A stretch of DNA of 64,000 nt from Mycobacterium sp. 1554424.7 (GTDB lineage Bacteria > Actinomycetota > Actinomycetes > Mycobacteriales > Mycobacteriaceae), in the NCBI RefSeq assembly GCF_001665295.1, contig NZ_LZSE01000130.1, forward strand, positions 1 to 64,000. The letters run 5' to 3'. The notes below the pieces were generated by a model. The model had not been told where the DNA came from and ran no database searches. It saw only the letters and a list, made by a program, of their open reading frames with translations. Each line of letters opens with the position of its first letter. Position 1 is the first letter of the stretch. Made by a program: the position numbers and the translations under genes. Positions 1-9,400 of the stretch are shown here, piece by piece.

Positions 1-265
1 ACGCGCGGCTGATGTTGAGCAGGTCGAAGCCGGGCGCGAGCTGCGAGACGTCGGGCGTCTTCACGGTGATCGGCACCGAGCAACTGTTGCCGCGGCGCAT
101 CGGTTGATCCGGTCGCGGTGGCCCGTCCGGCGGGACCATGGCCGGATCCACCTTGGGCGGTGAAATGGCCTGGGCGGCAGGGATATTGCCCGTAATGGCG
201 ACGAGGCTCAGGGCTGCCAAGATCGCGGCGGCCCGAGTGCACACCGGTTTCAGTGGCGAAGCCAA
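1..265 (-). CDS. mycP2: Mycosin MycP2, subtilisin-like protease of ESX-2 (partial, N-terminus only)
   Basis: Only the first 88 codons are present; the rest lies beyond the left edge. Mycosins are membrane-anchored subtilisin-family serine proteases that sit on the periplasmic side of type VII secretion systems. The visible part has a basic start, a hydrophobic Ala/Leu-rich signal segment ending near AQA, a Pro-rich stretch, and the family's N-terminal block with a Cys (NSCS) leading to [13 protein letters not shown]. The Asp/His/Ser triad lies outside the window. The start is a TTG that overlaps the end of eccD2 by 16 bp, which suggests translational coupling. The sequence is closest in memory to M. 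tuberculosis MycP2 (Rv3886c), including the MASPL start, rather than MycP1, 3, 4 or 5. Confidence 0.9.
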   Translation of the reverse strand, partial: MASPLKPVCTRAAAILAALSLVAITGNIPAAQAISPPKVDPAMVPPDGPPRPDQPMRRGNSCSVPITVKTPDVSQLAPGFDLLNISRA

Positions 266-1779
266 GTGAACAGCCCTCCCAGAGCCGCTGCGGCCGGCAG
301 CAACACGATCATGGCCAACACCTCGAGCCATTCCACGGTCAACCGGATCAACGGCCTGAATCGCGTCGCGGGCACCAAAAGCGCTGCGGCCAAACCCAAT
401 GCGGCGAAGGCCACCACCAGCGCGGCTGGCCACACCAGGCCGGCCTCGACGTTCCTGGGCCCGGCCAGCGCGTACTTGACGACACCGACGCACACCGCGG
501 CACACGCACCACACACCAGCGCGACCGCCTGGTACTTGGCGGCGAAGCCGCGGCCCTGCGTGATGAAGATGCCCACCACGAGACCGGCGACCAGCAGCGC
601 CAACCACGCCCAGCGCCGGCCCGGCGCCAGCACCCCCCACACCGCGACCGGCAGCACGGCGGACACCCCGACACACAAGCCCACCTGAATCGCGTTGACC
701 AACCGCGCCGACGACGCGATCGCGGCGCCGCGGGCCGTGATGTCGGTGAGTTCGTCGTCCTCGTCCTCGGTTTCCTTCGCGGTGACCGGCGACACCGTGT
801 CCACGGGCATGCCCTCGCGGCGCGCGAACAGGTCTCGCCCGGTGATGGATCCGAAGTGTGGCGGGCGCACCCTCGCCACCCACAGCGCGATCGTCGGCGC
901 CATCCGCACCAGCACGAGCAGCCCGAATAACACGCAGATCGCCAGCACCTGCGCCGACACCGGCCGAAACATCCGGGCAGCGGCTACCGCGGCCGCGATC
1001 CCGCACACCGTCACCACCGCGGTTGCCGCCGCGGTCTGCCACCGCTTCCGCGTCGCGGCGCTGATCGCGATGGCACCCAGGATCACCACTACGAGACCGA
1101 TCAGCGCATGCGGGGCGCCGAGCCTCCCGGGCGGCGCGCATCCGCCCGCAACGGCGACCAAAAGCACGGTGAGCCAAGCGAATCCGCTGAACATGTCGCG
1201 GCGCTGCGGCCATCCGGTGAACACAACGATCGACGCGATCGCGAGGAGCACGCCGACCGCGCCGGCGACGGCCGCCGGGACCAGGCCGTCGGTAAAGGTG
1301 CGCTGCCGCAACGTCAACCCGACCACCACGCCGACCGCCATGGCCGCGATGGCGATCGCGGTGTGGGCTGCCGTCAACGCGGTGACGGGTGCGAACATGC
1401 GGTCGCCGCCTTCGCGACCCAGCCACTTGCCCATGGCCGCCAGCGCCGTCGACAACGACTCGTATTGCGGCTCAAAGGATTCGCCTTCGACCCTCGGCAC
1501 CAGCACTAGGGTGTCGCCGTCCTGGACGCCGAGCTCGTCGAGGCTCTTGTTGATGTCGAGCCGCACGCCGTTGACCTTGTGCAGCTCGTAGCTGCCCGGC
1601 GGCAGCGCGACCCCGTCGAAGCCCTTGCGTTTCAGGTCGTCGCTGAGCAGTTCGACCATGCCCTCGAAGAAACCCTCGACCGGCGTTCCCGCGGGGAACA
1701 CCTGAGAGCACAGGTGCCTGTCGTAGGAGATGTTGACCGCACACCGCGCCGGGAAGGCGACCTTGTGGGGCGAGGTCAC
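250..1779 (-). CDS. eccD2: EccD2, polytopic membrane channel component of ESX-2
   Basis: A 509-residue protein, the length I recall for M. tuberculosis EccD2 (Rv3887c). Residues 1 to about 100 form a soluble ubiquitin-like domain with the usual ESX EccD pattern ([19 protein letters not shown]). The remainder is a run of about 11 hydrophobic segments ending in FTWLRH. EccD dimers line the inner-membrane part of the type VII secretion complex with EccB, EccC and EccE. The start is GTG at 1779, sharing GTGA with the stop of the upstream ATPase gene. The open frame continues upstream in that reading frame, but that part is a shadow of the ATPase gene. Confidence 0.95.
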   Translation of the reverse strand: MTSPHKVAFPARCAVNISYDRHLCSQVFPAGTPVEGFFEGMVELLSDDLKRKGFDGVALPPGSYELHKVNGVRLDINKSLDELGVQDGDTLVLVPRVEGESFEPQYESLSTALAAMGKWLGREGGDRMFAPVTALTAAHTAIAIAAMAVGVVVGLTLRQRTFTDGLVPAAVAGAVGVLLAIASIVVFTGWPQRRDMFSGFAWLTVLLVAVAGGCAPPGRLGAPHALIGLVVVILGAIAISAATRKRWQTAAATAVVTVCGIAAAVAAARMFRPVSAQVLAICVLFGLLVLVRMAPTIALWVARVRPPHFGSITGRDLFARREGMPVDTVSPVTAKETEDEDDELTDITARGAAIASSARLVNAIQVGLCVGVSAVLPVAVWGVLAPGRRWAWLALLVAGLVVGIFITQGRGFAAKYQAVALVCGACAAVCVGVVKYALAGPRNVEAGLVWPAALVVAFAALGLAAALLVPATRFRPLIRLTVEWLEVLAMIVLLPAAAALGGLFTWLRH

Positions 1780-2804
1780 TGCTGGGCCCTCTCGGCACCG
1801 GCATCGGGCACGTACTTGTCGGCCAGCCCCGCGGTGATCTCGAACAGCCGCAACCGCGACTTCTTCTTCAGCTCGTGGACCGTGTCGATGATCCCGCCCT
1901 TTGCCAGGTGGGGATCGAACGGCATCACTTCGACGGTCGCCCCCACCTTGGTGAACCGCTCCGTCAGGTAGGCCAGGGCGTCCTTGTCGGCCGCGCTGTC
2001 GGTGTGGTTGATGATCACGGTGCTGTGTGAGACCAGCTCGTGATAGCCCTGCGCGCTGAGGAAGTCGATGGCGCGCAGCACCGGCCGTGAGCGGTCCGCG
2101 GTGATTCCGGAGACGAAAACCAGGGTGTCGGTGTTGTCCAGGACGGTTTTCATCACGGGGTGTTCGAGGTCCGGGGCGGTGTCGACCACCATGACGTTGT
2201 GCGTCCGCCGCAGCCGCGCCAGGACTCCGGCGAACATGGCGGGGACCAGCGGCCGGGGTTGGTCGGAGGTCCGGTTGCCGGCCAGCACGTCGAGCCCCAC
2301 CACGTTTTGGCCCAGGTGTTCCCGAATGTCCGCGTAGCCCTGCACGTCGGTGTCGTTGATGATCGCGGTGTAATCGCCGGGCGGCGCCTCGTCGATCCGA
2401 TCCGCCAGGGTCCCGAAGCCGGGCACCGCATCGATCGCGATCACGTTCGTCGGGCGGCACTCGCGAAAGACACCCCCGATGCACGCGGCCAGGGTCGACA
2501 CCCCGACCCCGCCCTTGCCCGAGACCAACGTGATGACGAATTGCCGCCGGATATGCCGCCGGATGCGTTCCCTTAATTCGCGATAATGGCGTTCACGCGG
2601 CGATTCCCCGAGGTTTATATTGCGGAAAGAAATGTTGTAAATGAATTTCCGCCAGCCGGAGCCCGGCGGGATTTTTCGGGGTGCGGCTAAATCGGTGATA
2701 CGCATTGTGTCCGATACCGAATCCCGGTGGCGCGCCGCTGGCGGTTCCCCCCGCCCAAGCCTCTCTTCGTCGTACATATTGGGGTCATTCCAAGAGGTCG
2801 TCAC
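1776..2804 (-). CDS. MinD/ParA-like ESX-2-associated ATPase (Rv3888c-like)
   Basis: A SIMIBI-class P-loop ATPase with a deviant Walker A ([10 protein letters not shown], about residue 95), a switch-like [11 protein letters not shown] segment and [10 protein letters not shown] basic N-terminal region of about 60 residues precedes the fold. Similar proteins (EspI and other MinD-like ESX proteins) accompany mycobacterial type VII loci and are thought to act as cytosolic regulators or energy-sensing partners; the exact role of this one is unknown. GTG at 2804 gives 342 aa, close to the 341 aa I recall for Rv3888c. GTG at 2822 and ATG at 2777 are alternatives, and no strong ribosome site decides. 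It overlaps eccD2 by GTGA. The DNA around 2560-2660 is visibly less GC-rich than its surroundings. Confidence 0.85.
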   Translation of the reverse strand: MTTSWNDPNMYDEERLGRGEPPAARHRDSVSDTMRITDLAAPRKIPPGSGWRKFIYNISFRNINLGESPRERHYRELRERIRRHIRRQFVITLVSGKGGVGVSTLAACIGGVFRECRPTNVIAIDAVPGFGTLADRIDEAPPGDYTAIINDTDVQGYADIREHLGQNVVGLDVLAGNRTSDQPRPLVPAMFAGVLARLRRTHNVMVVDTAPDLEHPVMKTVLDNTDTLVFVSGITADRSRPVLRAIDFLSAQGYHELVSHSTVIINHTDSAADKDALAYLTERFTKVGATVEVMPFDPHLAKGGIIDTVHELKKKSRLRLFEITAGLADKYVPDAGAERAQQ

Positions 2805-2924
2805 GACCGCCAACTCTAACACGATTGGCGATAGGCCGTTTACGCGATCAAACCCGCGAAGTGCATTAGCAGGCGCCCGGGTTTGCCATTCCGAGGATTG
2901 TTGTAACGCCCCTTTTGCGGGGTG

Positions 2925-3755
2925 TCAGACCACGCGCCGGTAGGAGTACCACTCCTCCCCGGCGGGCAGGCTTTCGATGAGCCGCTGCACGGCCGCGCCG
3001 ACGTCGCTGCGCGACCCCGGGGACAGAACCTGGTAGCGACGCCCGCCCGACCTCACGCCCTCCACGCAGATCCGGCCGGCCGTGGTGTCCATGATCGCGA
3101 CCGACGACTCCGCGATCGCAAACCGGGCCGTCTTCTCCGGTCCGACACCGGCCTGCACCGCCATGATCGACGCCTGCGCCGAACGTTCCGGATCGGCGGC
3201 CATGGTGAGGATGTGCAACTGGTCGACATCGAGATTCTGCTTGAGCAGAAACGATTTCAGGCCGGCGGCGTCGCGCACCGACGCGAGCAGTTCCTCGGTG
3301 TCCAACGTCACCGGCCGCAGCGGCGCCGCTTCGGCGACCCCGCAGAGCCGTTCGACCTGGCCCACCACGAGCTCGGTGGCCGTGGCCGCGTCGTTGGCGG
3401 TGCCCGCCGGGTAAAGGCGCACCAGGTCACCGTGGCGTTCCAGCACCACCCACCAGCTGGCGAAGCGGCAGATGGCCGCGCGCGTCGGGTCACGCCCCGG
3501 CACGTTGATGAGGAGCAATAACCCGAGGTCACGCCGCAACAGCACGGTCAGCCATTCCCGGATCATCGGGTCGGCGTTGCCGGCCTCGTCGAGGGCTCCG
3601 CAGGCTTTGAGTTCGGCGACCACCGGGTGGCGCAGCGCCATCTCCGGCGTCTCGAGCCGCGGCAGCAGCGGCCGCAGACCCAGCTCGGGGCACAGCTGCT
3701 CCACCCCGGTCACCGCCTGCAACACCCACAGGCCGTCGAGCGTCGTTGTCAGCAC
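2925..3755 (-). CDS. espG2: EspG2, ESX-2 PE/PPE-specific chaperone
   Basis: A 276-residue cytosolic protein matching EspG2 (Rv3889c) in length and end to end in memory, from the MLTTTLDGLWVLQA start to the EWYSYRRVV C-terminus. EspG proteins bind the helical tip of the PPE partner in PE-PPE heterodimers, keep it soluble and give system specificity. Its expected client here is the PE36-PPE69 pair encoded about 1 kb upstream in the same transcript direction. The start is GTG at 3755. A 104-bp gap separates it from esxC. Confidence 0.93.
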   Translation of the reverse strand: MLTTTLDGLWVLQAVTGVEQLCPELGLRPLLPRLETPEMALRHPVVAELKACGALDEAGNADPMIREWLTVLLRRDLGLLLLINVPGRDPTRAAICRFASWWVVLERHGDLVRLYPAGTANDAATATELVVGQVERLCGVAEAAPLRPVTLDTEELLASVRDAAGLKSFLLKQNLDVDQLHILTMAADPERSAQASIMAVQAGVGPEKTARFAIAESSVAIMDTTAGRICVEGVRSGGRRYQVLSPGSRSDVGAAVQRLIESLPAGEEWYSYRRVV

Positions 3756-3859
3756 GCCACATTCACCTCAGCCCGGCGCACCGAAGGCAGGGCACATGAA
3801 GGTATCGGTGCCCCGCCTTGGTCGCAGCGGGCACGAACAGTCCCGCCGCGCAACGGATT

Positions 3860-4147
3860 TCAGAACAGGCCGTGGATCTGCTGGTCCGTGCTGAGCGCCG
3901 CGTCGAGCACATGGTTGGTCGTCTGACCGTGCTGGCGCACCGTGTCGATCAGTCCCTGCAGTCCGGACAGCATTTGGTATTGGGCGTCGAAGAAGCCCGT
4001 CGCGCCGTGGCCTGCGAAAAACTCCTGCAAAGCGTTGGTCTTGTTCGCGACGTCTTCGTGAATTGCGTGGAGTTGTCCGGCGCGAGACCCCACGTCCGTG
4101 GCGAAGTCGGCGACGGCCCCCGGGTTGTAAGTGATCATGTCGTCCAT
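3860..4147 (-). CDS. esxC: EsxC, WXG100-family ESX-2 substrate
   Basis: A 95-residue small helical protein of the ESAT-6/CFP-10 family, with the same length as M. tuberculosis EsxC. The turn between the two predicted helices reads GHGATGFFD, so the usual Trp of the WXG motif is absent; this is also true of EsxC as I remember it. It is encoded next to esxD, its expected heterodimer partner. A clear AAAGGAA ribosome site lies 7-8 bases before the ATG. An internal ATG three codons later is possible. Confidence 0.95.
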   Translation of the reverse strand: MDDMITYNPGAVADFATDVGSRAGQLHAIHEDVANKTNALQEFFAGHGATGFFDAQYQMLSGLQGLIDTVRQHGQTTNHVLDAALSTDQQIHGLF

Positions 4148-4186
4148 GGTGAAGTTCCTTTCGAAAATTGAAGAAGACTGGAATTA

Positions 4187-4507
4187 CTAGGCGTTGTGAG
4201 CGCTGCCGCCGAACAAGGCTTGAAACGCCGCCTGCGAGTCGGCCTCGTGCCCTTCCATCAACGCCGCGGCCTGAGTGAGGCCCTCGGCCAGCCGGGTGCC
4301 GCCCATCAGCACCTTATTCAGGTCGTTCGAAACTTCGGCTGCCGTCATGTGGGAAGCGACGACGCCCGCACCCGACCAGGTGGCCGGGTTCATCACGTTT
4401 TCCTGGTTCGCCAGGTAACCCTGGGCGATAGCGATTGCCTGCTCCATATTCGCTTGGATGTCATGGCTGGTGCTGCGCAGCAATTGCGGTGTCACCTTGA
4501 TTGTCAC
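4187..4507 (-). CDS. esxD: EsxD, WXG100-family ESX-2 substrate
   Basis: A 106-residue small helical protein with WSG at the helix-turn-helix position (NPATWSGAG), the WXG100 hallmark. It is the expected partner of EsxC; the genes are 39 bp apart with esxD translated first. EsxC-EsxD heterodimers are inferred ESX-2 substrates. The start is GTG at 4507, preceded on the minus strand by an AGGAGAAT ribosome site. Confidence 0.93.
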   Translation of the reverse strand: MTIKVTPQLLRSTSHDIQANMEQAIAIAQGYLANQENVMNPATWSGAGVVASHMTAAEVSNDLNKVLMGGTRLAEGLTQAAALMEGHEADSQAAFQALFGGSAHNA

Positions 4508-4627
4508 TGCGATTCTCCTTATCCGGTTAGGCGTGTCCCCTTTTGAATCCCCTTTTGACCCGGGGGCATGGGTCGAAGTGTATGGGCGCTATTCAGATGT
4601 GTCGATTCACCCGCTGAGCAGGCCGTT

Positions 4628-5824
4628 TCAGACCGCTGCGTCGACGACGCGCACGGTGGACGGCTGCTCGGACTTCTTCTGCGAACCGCCGTGGCCGGCC
4701 GCCGCATGACCCACCGGCATGCCGCCGACACCGGTGCCGCCGGTCGTCGTTGTCGTCGTCGGGGACCGCAGCGATTCGGCGCCCAACGCCCCACTCGGGC
4801 GCAGCCCCACCGGGCGACCACCGCTGCCCGGCTCAAAAGCGCTGACCGGGCGGGTGAAGGTCGTCGCGGGCACACCGCCACCGCCGAGTGAGGCCCCTCC
4901 GCCACCTGCGCCGGCGGCTGCACTTGGCGCCGCGGACACCGCACTGACCGCCGAGGCGGGCGTCGCGGCACCCGCGCCCAGCGCGCCCGGGTTGGCGAAC
5001 ATGCCCATCATCGACTGCAGCGGCTGCATCGCGCTCATCGGCGCCTGCATCATCTGCGACGGCGCCTGCAGCGCCTGCGGCACCGCGCCCATCATCGACT
5101 GCAGCGGTTGCATGAAGGCACCGATCTGGCCGCCCATGTCCTGGCCACTCGACGCCGCCTGGCCGGCCCCCGTCGTGCCCGACTGCGCGCCCTGCAAGGC
5201 CGAGCGCATCCCATCGCCGGCGGCGGTGTCGGCGGCGGCCTGCCCGATCGCCGACGCCGCCTCGGCCGGGGCCGCCGGCGAGGCGCCCATGGTCGCCAAC
5301 GGCGGTGGAATTGCCAGGCTTTCGGCCAGGCCCGCGAGGATCGCGCCATAGCTGGCGCCGGTCGCGGCGTTGTTCGGCCACATCACCCCGAAGTACTCGA
5401 ACTCCAGCGAGCCGATGCGCGGCGTCAGCGCCCCGAACACCAGCGGGTTGATGTTGTAGTCGGCCGCACATTCGACGCGGTTTGCGGTGCACTCGGGCTC
5501 CGGGCGCATGGCAGCGTTGGCAGTCTCGTATGCCGAGACCGCCGCCGAGACGATTCCCGGCTTCACGTCGACCCAGCCGGCCAACCCGTGCAGCGAGGCG
5601 TTCAGGGCGGTGACGCTCGCGGCCGATCCGAGTGACCCGGCCCCAACCCAGTTCACCGAGGTCACCGCGGTGTTGATCGCCGACGCGACACCGGAGGCAT
5701 GGTGACTCGCGCCCAAGGCGGTCCAGGCCGCGCCGTTGGCCAACATCGTGGCCACCCCGGTCCCCAGCTTGAGGAGCAGGTCGTTCGCTTCAGGTGGGCG
5801 CGCGGCCCACCCCGGATCAGGCAT
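4628..5824 (-). CDS. PPE69: PPE69, PPE-family ESX-2 substrate
   Basis: A 398-residue protein. The first ~170 residues are the PPE helical domain, though the signature is degenerate (ARPPEAND), and it includes NWVGAG at the WxG-like turn and VDVKPGIVSAA. The C-terminal half is low-complexity Met/Gln/Ala/Gly/Pro with repeated M-QP-LQSMMG and APSQMMQAP-like blocks, ending STVRVVDAAV. The gene follows PE36 with a 9-bp gap, the usual PE-PPE heterodimer arrangement. It is close in length to M. tuberculosis PPE69 (Rv3892c, 399 aa as recalled). Confidence 0.93.
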   Translation of the reverse strand: MPDPGWAARPPEANDLLLKLGTGVATMLANGAAWTALGASHHASGVASAINTAVTSVNWVGAGSLGSAASVTALNASLHGLAGWVDVKPGIVSAAVSAYETANAAMRPEPECTANRVECAADYNINPLVFGALTPRIGSLEFEYFGVMWPNNAATGASYGAILAGLAESLAIPPPLATMGASPAAPAEAASAIGQAAADTAAGDGMRSALQGAQSGTTGAGQAASSGQDMGGQIGAFMQPLQSMMGAVPQALQAPSQMMQAPMSAMQPLQSMMGMFANPGALGAGAATPASAVSAVSAAPSAAAGAGGGGASLGGGGVPATTFTRPVSAFEPGSGGRPVGLRPSGALGAESLRSPTTTTTTGGTGVGGMPVGHAAAGHGGSQKKSEQPSTVRVVDAAV

Positions 5825-5833
5825 AAGCGCCGC

Positions 5834-6133
5834 TTACAGCCCGAGCGTCAACGCGCGCGCCGCCTCGGTGGCGGTGTAGACGCATGCCGAGATGCTCTGC
5901 GTTCCCGCGAACAATCCGCGCTGCAGCGAGTGCTCCTGGACCACGCCCAGGTAGGCGCCCCCGCAGGCATTCAACGCGGTAGCAAACAAAGCCGAGTCGG
6001 GATCATTGCCCATCGGCAGCGTGCCCAGCAGCGCCGGCGCGGCCGACGCCGCTGCTGATTCGACTTCTGCGCTAATCGCCGATTCCGCTCCGGCTGAGGC
6101 CAAAACAGCCTCAGGTTGTACGGTCCACGACAT
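5834..6133 (-). CDS. PE36: PE36, PE-family ESX-2 substrate
   Basis: A 99-residue PE domain: two predicted helices with PE-like sequence QPEAVLASAGAES, then a C-terminal helix. Near the end is YTATE, matching the YxxxD/E export motif that type VII substrates carry after the helical hairpin. The M. tuberculosis PE36 I remember is 77 aa and ends before this motif, so this copy looks full length. It is translated before PPE69 and is its likely dimer partner. A strong GGAGGG ribosome site lies before the ATG and a TAGACT -10-like box about 50 bp upstream. Confidence 0.93.
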   Translation of the reverse strand: MSWTVQPEAVLASAGAESAISAEVESAAASAAPALLGTLPMGNDPDSALFATALNACGGAYLGVVQEHSLQRGLFAGTQSISACVYTATEAARALTLGL

Positions 6134-6435
6134 AATTTCCCTCCGAGTACTCTCGCAGCCACACCTCTGCGAATGATCGGCCAGTCTAGCGCCTGTCAGT
6201 AGATCGCGTATTCACAATGAATAACTGCTGATCCCGCGGGCAAGAAATTCGTTTGATGGCTACATTCCAAGCAATTACACGCGCGTCGAATTGGCGTCAC
6301 TCCAAGCGCAGAAGGCGCTGTTGCCCCTTCTGTAACGCAGGTCACATTGGTGACACGCGGTGTCGCGCAAGTGAAATCGTCATTTTCAGGGCGCCGGCCG
6401 GTATGCGCCTTTATTGCGCGAGAACTGATGCGCAG
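6134..6435. other. Intergenic gap between eccC2 and PE36
   Basis: This 302-bp gap splits the ESX-2 gene cluster into eccB2-eccC2 upstream and PE36 to mycP2 downstream. It is lower in GC than the flanking genes. No credible gene is seen in it. It holds a minus-strand -10-like TAGACT near its PE36 end (6183-6188), so PE36 and the genes after it may have their own promoter. Confidence 0.6.
6183..6188 (-). promoter_or_regulatory. Putative -10 box (TAGACT) for PE36-PPE69-esxDC operon
   Basis: On the minus strand the hexamer TAGACT fits the mycobacterial SigA -10 pattern TANNNT. It would place the transcript start near 6176, about 40 nt before the PE36 ATG, with a GGAGGG ribosome site in the leader. 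No clear -35 is visible, which is common in mycobacteria. Confidence 0.45.
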
Positions 6436-9400
6436 CTATTGGCCCGCAGCAATTGAGGGAAGGCCGACCAAAATACCTTCGACGTCGGCGTCGTCGCTTA
6501 CCAACAATCCGCGCCCGGGAGGCAGCATTTGTGCGCGAACAAATCGATTGATCTTATTCTGCGGATCGTTGTCCATATAAAGCTGCGCGACCTTCGCTGA
6601 CGTTTGGTACCTCGACCACGGATCCATCTGCAGCGTCGCCCAGTTGGTGCTGTTGCGCGTCGTGAACACGTGCAGGCCGATCTGCCGGGCCCGTTCCATC
6701 AGCATCCACAGCGCCGCGCCTACCGGCGCGGTCGCCGGATAACTCTGCGTCTGCGCCGGCCGGAGGTCTTGGACGTCGTCGATGAGCACGAAATGCCGCG
6801 TCCCCTCCCACGGCTTGAGCGCGCGCAACTCTTCCTGACTCAGGCCCTTGGGGGGCAGCCTCGGCAACAACACCTCCTGCGCGAGTTCGGTTAGGACTCG
6901 GTCTATTTCGTCTTGGTCGTAGGCGTAGGCGCGCACATAGCCCGGGGCATGGAGGTCCCGCAGTCCGTGCGGGGCGGCTTTGGGGTCGATCAGCGTCAGC
7001 TGGGCCTCGTCGGGCCTGAACCGGCTCATCACCGCCTCCCCGATCGCGACCAGCGAGGTGCTCTTACCGCAGCCCTGCCTGCCCAAAATCATCAAACCCG
7101 GGCTCTCCGACAGCCGGAGGGGAACGGGACCCAGCTGGTGGCGCTCACCGATCGCAAACGCAATCGACAGGTCCTCGGCGCCGGCATGGGCCGCCAGGAT
7201 CGCGCTGAGCTCAACGCGTTCCGGCAGCCGCTGCAGGACCGCATGCTTGGTGACGCCGGCGACCTCGGCGATGCGTGCGCCGACGTCGGGGGTGTCCACC
7301 ACCGTGCGGGTCGCCGGGTCGACCACCATGGGAAGGCCGACCAGCAATTCATGCAAGGAGTCCGTCAGGCCAAACCCGGGGCGGTTCAACGTCCGGCGGG
7401 CCGCTTCGCGCGATTCGATCGCGGAGTGCCCCATCTGACTCTCGCCCGGCTCGGCCAGCCGCAATTGGATTCGCGCGGTGGCGTTCTGCAGCAGCTTCTG
7501 CCGCTGCCCGTGGATCCAGCCGCCCGCGCTGCACATCACGTGGACCCCGTACTCGGGACCGCGGCTGCTCAGCGAGATGATGCGATCGCCCAAGACCATG
7601 TCTTTGGTGTAGAGGTCGTCGTAGTCGTCGACCACCACGAACACGTCGCCGAACGGGTCATTCGGGTCGGTCCCTCCCAGCCCGTCACTGCCTGGTCCGA
7701 ACCGTCGTTCCCGGAACCCGTCGAGGTCGATATTGGCGCGCCGGAACGCGTCCTCGCGGGCGTCGATCAGCGCGTCCATGCTGCTCAAAATGCGCTCGAT
7801 GCCCTCGGTGTCCCTCGGTGACACGATGTCGGCGATGTGCGGCAGGGACCCGATCTGGGCCATGGTGGCCCCGCCGACGCAGAAGAACGTCACCCGCGAC
7901 GGCGTGTACATCATTGCCGCCGAGCACATCAGCGTCATCATCGTGGTCGTCTTGCCGCGCTGTTTGGCGCCCACGATGATGATGTTGCTGCGCAACGCAT
8001 CAACGGAATACACGACCTGCTTGGACTCTTCGGGGATGTCCATGATGCCCACCGGGAACACCAGCCCGGGGTTGCGACCGTAGTCGACGTGCCACGGCTT
8101 GCCGCGCCACCCGGACACCAGGGCGTCGACGGGCTCGGGGTGCTCCAGGGGCTCCAGCCACGGTCGGCGCGGCGCCCGGTGCGGCACCGTGTGCAGCGAC
8201 TCCCGCAACACGTCGACGATCTTCTTCTTCTTGAAACCGTCGTCGTGCAATAGGAATTCGTCCGGTTCCTCGTCGGCGGCCGAGGCGGCCTCCAATGCCG
8301 CGGCGTCGGCCTCATCCAACGGCTGATACTGCCAGTTGTAGAGCCGGGGCTGCGTCAGGGTCATGTCGACGGTCCGAACCACCTGGCTCTTCTTGGGCAC
8401 GACGAACGGCGCGGACAGGTAGAAGCAGCGGAACGGCTCCAGGTCGCGCGGGCCCACCTTCAGCAGCGCGAAACCGTTTTCTTTCGAGGGCAGATGGTAC
8501 GCGGCGTCGGTGCCGATCACCTCGCGGCTGTCGTCGCCGGATTCGGCGCGTAGCGCGATGCGAAATGCGATGTTGGACTTGACTTTTTGCAGAGACGACA
8601 GGTCCAGCCGTTGCCCGCCCAACATGAAGAAGACGTTGGCGCCGCGGCCCTCCTGGCCGATGTGGATGATCAGATTGATCCACTTGTCGTGGTTGGCGAA
8701 CAGCTCGAGGTATTCGTCGACGATCACCAGCAGCACCGGCACCGGTGGGAGATCCCGTCCGGCGAGCCGGATCTCCTCGTAGTCGTTGGCGTCCCGCGCA
8801 CCGACTGACGTGAAAAGCTCGTAGCGCTGCTTGATTTCACCGTCGATGACCCGGCGCATCCGCTCGGCGAGGTGCCGCTCATCCTTTCCGAGGTTGGACA
8901 GCGCGGCCACCACGTGCGGGATGCCCAGGATGTCCTGCGCCGCCGATTCGAATTTCATGTCGACGAAGATGACGTTGAACGTCTCGGGGGAATGCGTGAG
9001 CGCGATGCCGTAGACGAGTGACAGGAAGAACTCCGATTTACCCGAGCCGCTGGTGCCGATCACCACCGAGTGAAAACCGAAGCCGCCGAAGTCTTTCGCG
9101 CGGATGATCACGTTCTGCAGCTCACCGTTCGGTTTGGCCCCGACCGGGATCTCGCACCACCGCTCGTCGCCGCGCCCGCGCCGCTCCGCCCACAGCCGGT
9201 CGACATCCAAGTCCCGTGGGTCGCTGATTCCCAGCGCCCGGAGCAGTTCGGCGGCGCCACTGGTCGAATCGGCGATCTCCGCGCTGCTGGTCGGTGACCA
9301 CCGCGCCATCGCGCGTGCGTACCGGTAAGCCCTCGGGACGGACAGCTGGTCTGCGTGGGCGAAGAACTTGCCGCCCGTGCGGAGGAGCGGCGCCGGGCGG

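Noticed and set aside
250-2484. 744-codon minus-strand frame covering eccD2 and beyond
   Set aside because: Only codons from 1779 down encode EccD2. The upstream part is an Arg/Gly/Pro-rich shadow of the MinD-like ATPase gene.
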